In this document: in pieces, positions 5,903 through 11,443 of the stretch
How positions within the stretch are numbered: position 1 is the stretch's first letter
Layout: each line of letters starts with the position of its first letter
From: DATJXG01 sp035500455
GTDB taxonomy: Bacteria > Acidobacteriota > Terriglobia > Terriglobales > Acidobacteriaceae
Reading direction: 5' to 3'
Length of the DNA: 12,922 nt
Assembly (NCBI GenBank): GCA_035500455.1
Contig: DATJXG010000456.1
Coordinates: 1 to 12,922, forward strand
Notes under the pieces: generated by a model
The model's input: the letters and a program-made list of their open reading frames with translations, nothing else
Databases searched by the model: none
Told to the model about the DNA's origin: nothing
Made by a program: the position numbers and the translations under genes

Positions 5903-8900
5903 CTAGCGCGATCCTCCGTGGGCGGCAGCGGCTCGTGCGCTGGCCTGCTTCTGTTTGGCCGGGGTTTGCAGCCTGGTGGTGCTGCGCCCCCTGGCTGCGG
6001 CCACACGGCGCTGCTCTTCCGGCGTTAGCTGGAAGATGTAATCCACCAGCAGCTTGGTCTGATCTTTATCATAGCCCTGGAACGAGGGCGGCGTGGGGCC
6101 AGCGAAGACCCAGTGATCGTTTTCGCGGCGGAACAGCCCCGACGGCATGGAGGTGCCGGGACTGACGGCCTGGGGATCGATGATCCAGCGTTCTACCCAA
6201 TCCGGCTTCAGGCGTTCTTTCGCCAAAAGGAAGTTTGGCGCAGTGGCGATCTTATCGTGTTGGGGATCGCCGGTGGCGTGGCACTTCAAACACGGCGCGG
6301 CCGTGCTGGAAAACAGGCTGCGCGCCATGTCGGTTTCTTTGGCGGTGAGCGTCGGAACCTGCTCGGGAATATAAGGCATGGGCTGCTGCGACAGCGCCTG
6401 GAAGAAGCGCACCAGCTTGCGCAGTTCGTTATCCGAGAAAGAGAACGTGGGCATGCGGACCTTGAGGTAGGGCCGCACGCCGTCGCGGTTGGTGTCGGTG
6501 GTGCTCAGCGCGGGATTACTCAGGAAGCGGCGGAGCCACTCGGGATCGACGCGGGCGCCTTCGGTGAGCAACTTCGGCGGCAACTGATCCTGCTGGTCTT
6601 TGTATTGGCTCAAGCCCATCAGGATTGTGCTTTGGCCGGGGATGAACTGGTGACAGCCCATGCAGTTGTATTTCTTGACGATCCACCAACCTTCCTGGAT
6701 GTCGTGGCGGGCGTCGCCGGGCTTGTACTGGTAGCTGTCGGGCAGGGAAGTCTCCTCGCTGCCCATGAGGAAGGTGGTAAGGTCGCGCACCTGGTCTTTG
6801 GTGAGGTGCAGATTGGGCATGCGGAGCTTTTCGTCATCCGCCTTGGTCATGCCCTTGTCGTAAATGTTCGGCTCGGCGAGTTTATGCTCGAAGAAGCCTT
6901 TGAGGCTGTACCAGGGCTTTTTAGCCGGGCCGTCGGGTAGGCGCTGCAGGTCTTCGGGATCGGTGATCGGCTCCTTGCCGCCGCGCTGCGCGGTTTCGGT
7001 GAACAGAGCGAAGTCGAGGCGCTCGATCGGCTTGCTGCCTTCGACCGTGAGGTCGGTTCCGATGCGGCCTTCGGTCTCGAAGCCGGCGATCTCGTGGCAG
7101 CCGGCGCAGCCGAAGTGGCGAATCCACTTTTCGCCTTCAGCCTTGAGGCTGGGATCGTTCATGTACGGCGCCGGAGGATAAGAGGCCGGATCTTTTTCTC
7201 TCTGCGAGACCAGGTACGTGGCAATGTCCTGCGCGTCTTCTTCACTTAAACGCAGGCTGGGCATCACCGTCATGTTCTGCACCTGGAGTTCGTGGCCGTC
7301 GTTGGGACACTTGCTGTGCTCCAGATCGAAGACGTAAGGCAGGCCCTTTTTGGCATAGTCCTCGGGGCCGATGTCTTTCTTCTCGTACGGGCAGTATGGC
7401 CTTGTGCGCTCGCGGGCGTTGTGAATCCAGCGGACCAGGTAATCGTAGTTGGCCTTTTCGCCTTCGCGGGTGAGATTGGCGGCGAAGGTCCCGCCCATCA
7501 TGTTGCTGCCTTCGCCGATGGAATGGCAGGCGAGGCAGCCGCGGGTTTCGAAGAGTTCCTTGCCGTGCTCGGCGTTGCCGGGCTTCTGCTTGGGCAGGGG
7601 ATCGGTGAGCGCCGATTGCCAGATGTATGCCGAGATCGCGCGAATCTGTTCATCGTCCAGGCGGAAGTTCGGCATCTTGGTGGTGGGGCGGAAATCGGTG
7701 GGTTTCTTCAGCCAGACGGGAATCCAGTTCGGGTTCAACTTGAGGCGTATGTCTTTCAGGTTGGGCCCGACTTTTTTCATGTCCTGCATCAGGCTGTGGG
7801 ACTGGAAGTCGATTTGCTGAATGCGCCCGTCAATCTTACTGTTCTCGACCTTCAGCGCGACTGCCTTCTCGTTCAAGGCGTTGGCTTCTTCGTTGGACTG
7901 GGCGGCATCGGCCTGCTTCATCAGGTGAGCGGCCTGCTTGAGATTGTCTTTCTTCTCCTGATCATATTGCTTGAGTTCCTGGCCGATGTTGGTCAGATCC
8001 TCCGGTTCTTTGTCGTAGCCCTCATAACGATGGCAGCCCATGCAACCCTTCTGGCGGAAGAGGTCTTTGCCATCGTTAATGGTCTGCCACTGCACGTCGC
8101 CGCTGGCCAGCACCATGTCGGCGGCGTGGCAGCTCTGGCAGCCGGCCTGGGCGTTTTCTTTGGGAAACATCGGCCACAGCCAATGTTCGTAGTAGCCGTG
8201 GGCTTTTTCAATGCTGGTGGTGGCGCGGCCGTTGCCTTGATGGCAGGGAGTGCAGCCGAACTTTTCGGGATCGTGGATTTTGAACAGCTCCGGCTCAGGA
8301 TGGCTGACGAAGGCGCGGTCGTATTCGTCCGGCGTTTTGTGGCCAGACGCCAGCGCCATGGAAACCGCGCTGATCTTCACCGGCTCGCGCGTGCCCATGT
8401 GGCAGGACTCGCAGCGGTCCACGATGTTGGCCTCGGGCACGTTGATCTGCACGATGGCCGGATCCCAATCGGCGGTTTTCTTGCGCAGGCCGTCGATCTG
8501 GTCGGGACGCAGGTCCACCATATGCTCGGAAAGATACTGGCTGGCGGCGGTGCTGGCGGCGGTGACGGGCTTTACGACATCACCCAATTCCGCGCTGAGC
8601 TTGGTGCGTTCGGCCTTGATGTCGTTGTATTTCTCTTCCAGTTGCTGGAAGGTGTATCTCTCTTTGTGGCCGTCGGGATACTGCACGGCGGTCTGCTTGC
8701 GCTTGTAGTCGTCGATGTCTTCCTGTTTGCTCTTCTTGCCGGAGGCGCTGGTATCGGTCTCCATTTCGTACGTCAGGGCATTGACGTAGGCGCGGCGGTC
8801 GGTGAAGACGCTTTGAACGGCCAGCAGTTTGGCGTTCAGGTCGGTAAGCTGCTTCTGGATTTCGTTCTTGCGCGCGCGCGACTGCTGGTCCAACTGCTCG

Positions 8901-9163
8901 GCGGCTTGCTCCAGATTCTGATATTGGGGACTCTGCGTGACTTCCTTTTGTTCCTGGGCGAAAGAGGAGCGGTCGGTTTTGAGCAGGGCAGAGTAGCGCT
9001 CTTTCCAGACGTGCTGATACGCCTTCCACGGCCGCTGTCCGAAGGCCTCGTCCCACAGGGCCCAGAGCAGCGTGACCATGAGCAGGGCCATGGCGACGGC
9101 GTAATATCCGGCGTACGACTTGGTAACAATCGGATCCTGCTCGGGGATGGGTTGTTCGGGCAC
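5903..9163 (-). CDS. Membrane-anchored octaheme cytochrome c of the Rieske/cytb complex
   Basis: Multiheme electron-transfer subunit, probably carrying electrons from the Rieske centre on the periplasmic side. Numbered from the GTG start (1086 residues), there is one N-terminal membrane helix (about 16-38), a long charged helical region rich in Gln/Glu/Lys (about 46-195), and eight CXXCH heme motifs at 251, 304, 342, 374, 543, 686, 834 and 958. Hemes 1-3 are close together with extra His nearby, as in bis-His multiheme modules. Hemes 4-8 are each followed by a KMP/VMP/RMP/SMP loop and an amphipathic helix ending in an aromatic pair, the pattern of class I cytochrome c with His/Met ligation. 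A second helical Lys/Gln/Glu insertion (about 388-450) lies between hemes 4 and 5. Cys591 and Cys619 are outside any heme motif. The C-terminus is Ala/Arg/Gln-rich. The gene follows the subunit-IV gene after 99 bp. I do not recognise a named orthologue. Confidence 0.9.
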   Translation of the reverse strand: MPEQPIPEQDPIVTKSYAGYYAVAMALLMVTLLWALWDEAFGQRPWKAYQHVWKERYSALLKTDRSSFAQEQKEVTQSPQYQNLEQAAEQLDQQSRARKNEIQKQLTDLNAKLLAVQSVFTDRRAYVNALTYEMETDTSASGKKSKQEDIDDYKRKQTAVQYPDGHKERYTFQQLEEKYNDIKAERTKLSAELGDVVKPVTAASTAASQYLSEHMVDLRPDQIDGLRKKTADWDPAIVQINVPEANIVDRCESCHMGTREPVKISAVSMALASGHKTPDEYDRAFVSHPEPELFKIHDPEKFGCTPCHQGNGRATTSIEKAHGYYEHWLWPMFPKENAQAGCQSCHAADMVLASGDVQWQTINDGKDLFRQKGCMGCHRYEGYDKEPEDLTNIGQELKQYDQEKKDNLKQAAHLMKQADAAQSNEEANALNEKAVALKVENSKIDGRIQQIDFQSHSLMQDMKKVGPNLKDIRLKLNPNWIPVWLKKPTDFRPTTKMPNFRLDDEQIRAISAYIWQSALTDPLPKQKPGNAEHGKELFETRGCLACHSIGEGSNMMGGTFAANLTREGEKANYDYLVRWIHNARERTRPYCPYEKKDIGPEDYAKKGLPYVFDLEHSKCPNDGHELQVQNMTVMPSLRLSEEDAQDIATYLVSQREKDPASYPPAPYMNDPSLKAEGEKWIRHFGCAGCHEIAGFETEGRIGTDLTVEGSKPIERLDFALFTETAQRGGKEPITDPEDLQRLPDGPAKKPWYSLKGFFEHKLAEPNIYDKGMTKADDEKLRMPNLHLTKDQVRDLTTFLMGSEETSLPDSYQYKPGDARHDIQEGWWIVKKYNCMGCHQFIPGQSTILMGLSQYKDQQDQLPPKLLTEGARVDPEWLRRFLSNPALSTTDTNRDGVRPYLKVRMPTFSFSDNELRKLVRFFQALSQQPMPYIPEQVPTLTAKETDMARSLFSSTAAPCLKCHATGDPQHDKIATAPNFLLAKERLKPDWVERWIIDPQAVSPGTSMPSGLFRRENDHWVFAGPTPPSFQGYDKDQTKLLVDYIFQLTPEEQRRVAAARGRSTTRLQTPAKQKQASARAAAAHGGSR

Positions 9164-9167
9164 CAAA

Positions 9168-9172
9168 CCTCC
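9168..9172 (-). promoter_or_regulatory. Ribosome binding site deciding the GTG start of the octaheme cytochrome
   Basis: GGAGG on the minus strand lies 4 nt before the GTG at 9161-9163. The alternative TTG at 9251-9253 falls inside the heptamer hairpin element and would translate the repeat, so the GTG is preferred although its spacing is short. Confidence 0.7.
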
Positions 9173-9177
9173 AAGTT

Positions 9178-9258
9178 CGTCCTTGGTCCTTGGTCGTTGG
9201 TCCTTCGCAAAACCCTTAGGTCGGAAGGGATTTTGCCAAGGACCAACGACCAAGGACG
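9178..9258. mobile_element. Heptamer-array inverted repeat element, copy 1 (81 bp)
   Basis: The left arm is four tandem heptamers (9180-9207: TCCTTGG, TCCTTGG, TCGTTGG, TCCTTCG). The right arm is three in inverse orientation (9236-9256). Perfect pairing covers 9186-9205 with 9238-9257, and the core GCAAAA-CCCTT/AAGGG-A-TTTTGC pairs with one bulge, so almost the whole element folds as one hairpin. The outermost CGTCCTTGG/CCAAGGACG is inverted exactly to the borders and is flanked by the direct repeat GTT (9175-9177 and 9259-9261). It occupies nearly all the spacer between the subunit-IV and cytochrome c genes. No coding capacity; read as a MITE-like non-autonomous element. Confidence 0.65.
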
Positions 9259-9262
9259 GTTT

Positions 9263-10210
9263 CTACACGTTAAACCACGGCGTAATCAACACGTACTTGA
9301 TGTGAAACAGCAAGCGCAGGAGCATCTTGATGGGCAGCGCGACCATGGTCAGCATGAAGAAGGCCATGATCGAATACTGCAGCAGGCTCATGCGCTTGTA
9401 ATCTTTCGGGTTGTAGCGGCGGAAGAAGCCGTGCAGCAGGAATCCTCCCAGCGCGTAAAATCCGCCGACTACGATCGCTCCGAAGACAGCTTTCGCCCAG
9501 TTGGAAACAATCGGCCCGCCCAGCCAGCCCGGGATTACGTCCGGCAAGTCGCGGTTCACCTCGTAAATCAGCCGGTTGTGGTCCCAGGTTTGTCCCGGCC
9601 AGAACCACTGCCAGCCAGGGCCTCGGATGAACGTACCGATGATGATCATCGAGACCCAAAGAACAATGAAGCCGAACAGAAAGGTGCTGATGGAAAACTT
9701 GCGCTGCTTCCAGGTGTAGTAGCCGCTGCCCAGGGGATTGGTGTCGATGTAAGGAATCACCATCAGGCCGACGATGATGAGCGTGGGCATGACTACGCCC
9801 GCGATCCAGGGATCGAAGTACACCAGCATTTCCTGCAGTCCGAGGAAATACCAGGGCGCCTTCGCCGGATTCATGGTGAGGTTGGGGTTGGCGGGCTCTT
9901 CCAGCGGGGCGCTGAGGGTGATGGACCAGACCATCAGAACGATGGTGACGATAATGGCGGCGAGGAACTCAACCCGGAGCAGAAACGGCCAGACGTGAAC
10001 TTCCTTCTGCCAGCCTTCGCGGAAGGGCCAGGTCTTGCGGTAGGCGGTCTTGGCCATGGCCGGATTGGCTTCCAGTTCGGTGATGAGTTCATCGTTGGCG
10101 TGCGCCTGCTTCCAGGCCAAGTAGCAATAGAAAGCCAGCAGGGGAATCAAGGCCACGATGGGGACGTTATCGGGCGTTGAAGCGATGTCCCAAAGTTGTC
10201 GCCAATCCAT
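9263..10210 (-). CDS. petD: Cytochrome b C-terminal subunit (subunit IV-like, enlarged)
   Basis: Carries the C-terminal half of cytochrome b in a split b6/IV-type complex and contributes the quinol-oxidation (Qo) site. The 315-residue product has about six hydrophobic segments (roughly 16-33, 79-100, 136-154, 174-194, 241-261, 277-303). The Qo motif is A118-P-W-Y121 within PAKAPWYFLGLQEMLVYF, where mitochondrial bc1 and b6f complexes have PEWY. Classical subunit IV is about 160 residues with three helices, so this one has an extra N-terminal helix and two extra C-terminal helices. The start is the ATG at 10208-10210. Only a weak AAGG about 12 nt upstream is visible, and it lies in the heptamer element. 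It follows the cytochrome b N-terminal gene after 196 bp. Identification rests on the APWY region and operon position; the gene symbol is by analogy. Confidence 0.9.
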   Translation of the reverse strand: MDWRQLWDIASTPDNVPIVALIPLLAFYCYLAWKQAHANDELITELEANPAMAKTAYRKTWPFREGWQKEVHVWPFLLRVEFLAAIIVTIVLMVWSITLSAPLEEPANPNLTMNPAKAPWYFLGLQEMLVYFDPWIAGVVMPTLIIVGLMVIPYIDTNPLGSGYYTWKQRKFSISTFLFGFIVLWVSMIIIGTFIRGPGWQWFWPGQTWDHNRLIYEVNRDLPDVIPGWLGGPIVSNWAKAVFGAIVVGGFYALGGFLLHGFFRRYNPKDYKRMSLLQYSIMAFFMLTMVALPIKMLLRLLFHIKYVLITPWFNV

Positions 10211-10219
10211 AGCTCAAAC

Positions 10220-10402
10220 CGTCCTTGGTCGTTGGTCCTTGGTCGTTGGTCCTTGGTCGTTGGCAAAGGCTCCGGGCACATGCCTTCGATAAGGGTCAGC
10301 CCGGAACCAAAATTGTTTCTCAGCTTTCTTAACCTGCTGTCCCCGGCACGGTCTGGTGGTCTTGGGCTTTTGCCAAGGACCAACGGCTAACGACCAAGGA
10401 CG
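10220..10402. mobile_element. Heptamer-array inverted repeat element, copy 2 (183 bp)
   Basis: The left arm is six tandem heptamers alternating TCCTTGG and TCGTTGG (10222-10263), that is three 14-bp units. The right arm is four inverse heptamers with two base changes (10373-10400). As in copy 1 the arms lead into GGCAAA on the left and TTTTGCC on the right, but the core is different and longer, and contains TCCGGGC/GCCCGGA (10271-10277/10299-10305). The outer CGTCCTTGG/CCAAGGACG marks the borders, and AAC is directly repeated outside them (10217-10219 and 10403-10405). It fills nearly all of the 196-bp gap between the two cytochrome b genes. No gene is seen inside. Confidence 0.65.
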
Positions 10403-10406
10403 AACC

Positions 10407-11351
10407 CTACTCTCCCGCCGCTTTCTGGGCGCGGCGGGGATTATCGGCTTCGGCTTCGAGCATTACCGGGGCTGGGCCGGAGATGCCGCCGTCTTTTCTT
10501 ACCCGCCAGAAGTGCACGATCATCAATACCGAAGCCACGATTGGAATCCCGATGCAATGCCAGATGTAGGAGCGCAGCAGAGCGTTGGCGTCGACAATCG
10601 AGCCGCCCAGCAGCCCGAAGCGGACGTCGTTGTAGGGCGTCATACCGAGCATGTGTCCGAACGGGCCTTCGTGGCCGAGCAGCGGTGTGGCGCGCGCCAT
10701 GTTGGTGCCTACCGTCACCGCCCAGAAGCCCAGCTGATCGTCGGGCAGCAGATAGCCGGTGAACGAAAGCAGCAGCGTGAACACCAGTAGCAGCACGCCG
10801 ATGTTCCAGTTGAACTCGCGCGGCTTTTTGTACGACCCGGTGAGAAACACCCGGAACATGTGCAGCCAGACGGCGATCACCATCAAGTGGGCGGCCCAGC
10901 GGTGCATGTTGCGAAGAATTTTTCCGAAGGGAACGTCGTGCTCGAGATAGAGCACGTCGCGGAAGGCCTGCACTTTGCTGGGGTGGTAATAGAACATGAG
11001 CAGCACGCCGGTGAAGGTGAGCACGATGAAGAGATAGAACGTAATTCCGCCCATGCCCCAGGTGTAACTGTAGCGGACCGAGTCACGATTGATCTTGGCC
11101 GGGTGCAGATGCAGGAATACGTTGGAGAGCACGCCCAGCGCGCGGTTGCGCGGGGTGTCGTCGTGCTTGTGGCGGAAGATCGAGGTATAGACCTGAGTTT
11201 TGGTTGGATCTTTCAGGCCCGCGATCTGCTCTTTGGCTTTGGCAGGGATATCGGTCTTGAGCGAGTCGAGGTCTTCCCTGACCCCGGATTTCACTTTGTC
11301 GATCAAACCGACTTGTTTGCCGTTGTTGCCGTTACCGTTTTCGTCAGGCAT
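10407..11351 (-). CDS. petB: Cytochrome b, b6-type N-terminal four-helix subunit
   Basis: Diheme cytochrome b that passes electrons across the membrane from the Qo to the Qi site. The 314-residue product has a charged, soluble N-terminal extension of about 65 residues, then four membrane helices (about 100-121, 152-171, 185-203, 266-283). Heme ligands are His150/His164 (HRWAAH..., 13 residues between) and His265/His280 (14 residues between); the 14-residue spacing in the second pair is the b6 form, against 13 in mitochondrial-type cytochrome b. GSYKKPREFNWNIG (172-185) and LLPDDQLGFWA are family signatures. Gly99 occupies the place of the Cys that binds the extra covalent heme in b6f. The ATG at 11349-11351 has GAGG 8 nt upstream. 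It lies between the Rieske and subunit-IV genes on the same strand. The symbol is by analogy, because the complex is not photosynthetic. Confidence 0.95.
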   Translation of the reverse strand: MPDENGNGNNGKQVGLIDKVKSGVREDLDSLKTDIPAKAKEQIAGLKDPTKTQVYTSIFRHKHDDTPRNRALGVLSNVFLHLHPAKINRDSVRYSYTWGMGGITFYLFIVLTFTGVLLMFYYHPSKVQAFRDVLYLEHDVPFGKILRNMHRWAAHLMVIAVWLHMFRVFLTGSYKKPREFNWNIGVLLLVFTLLLSFTGYLLPDDQLGFWAVTVGTNMARATPLLGHEGPFGHMLGMTPYNDVRFGLLGGSIVDANALLRSYIWHCIGIPIVASVLMIVHFWRVRKDGGISGPAPVMLEAEADNPRRAQKAAGE

Positions 11352-11376
11352 CTCGTGACCTCAGATCAACCGTAGC

Positions 11377-11427
11377 GCCGGCGTCCCGCCCGGCATTCCC
11401 CTTGGCGATGCGGGCGAGTGCGCCCGC
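11377..11427. repeat. Two small GC hairpins between the Rieske and cytochrome b genes
   Basis: GCCGGCG pairs imperfectly with CGCCCGGC (11377-11394), and GCGGGCG-AGTG-CGCCCGC (11410-11427) is a perfect 7-bp stem with a 4-nt loop. They fill most of the 92-bp spacer. No T-run follows, so they are more likely dispersed palindromes or mRNA-stabilising hairpins than terminators. Confidence 0.45.
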
Positions 11428-11443
11428 GCCACACCGGCACTTC

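Noticed and set aside
5611..6006. 131-codon minus-strand open frame between the cytochrome c and lipoprotein genes
   Set aside because: It overlaps the end of the cytochrome gene in another frame, consists mainly of the 5680-5875 repeat and has no supporting start signal.
9164..9253. Upstream TTG start adding 30 residues to the octaheme cytochrome
   Set aside because: The extra residues are a translation of the heptamer hairpin element; the GTG at 9161-9163 has GGAGG just upstream.
7292..10180. Very long open frame on the plus strand (962 codons) opposite the octaheme cytochrome and subunit-IV genes
   Set aside because: It mirrors real genes with clear heme, membrane and Qo motifs on the minus strand; its translation is Gly/Val/Ala/Leu-rich with no recognisable domain. 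High GC at third positions removes stops from the opposite strand.
10147..10390. Short open frames on both strands across the heptamer arrays
   Set aside because: Their peptides (TKDQRPRTNDQ-like) are translations of the tandem heptamers and their cores; no independent evidence of coding.
10222..10400. Possible CRISPR-like array because of regular repeats
   Set aside because: The 7-bp units are directly tandem with no spacers and are inverted at the other end; there are no cas genes.
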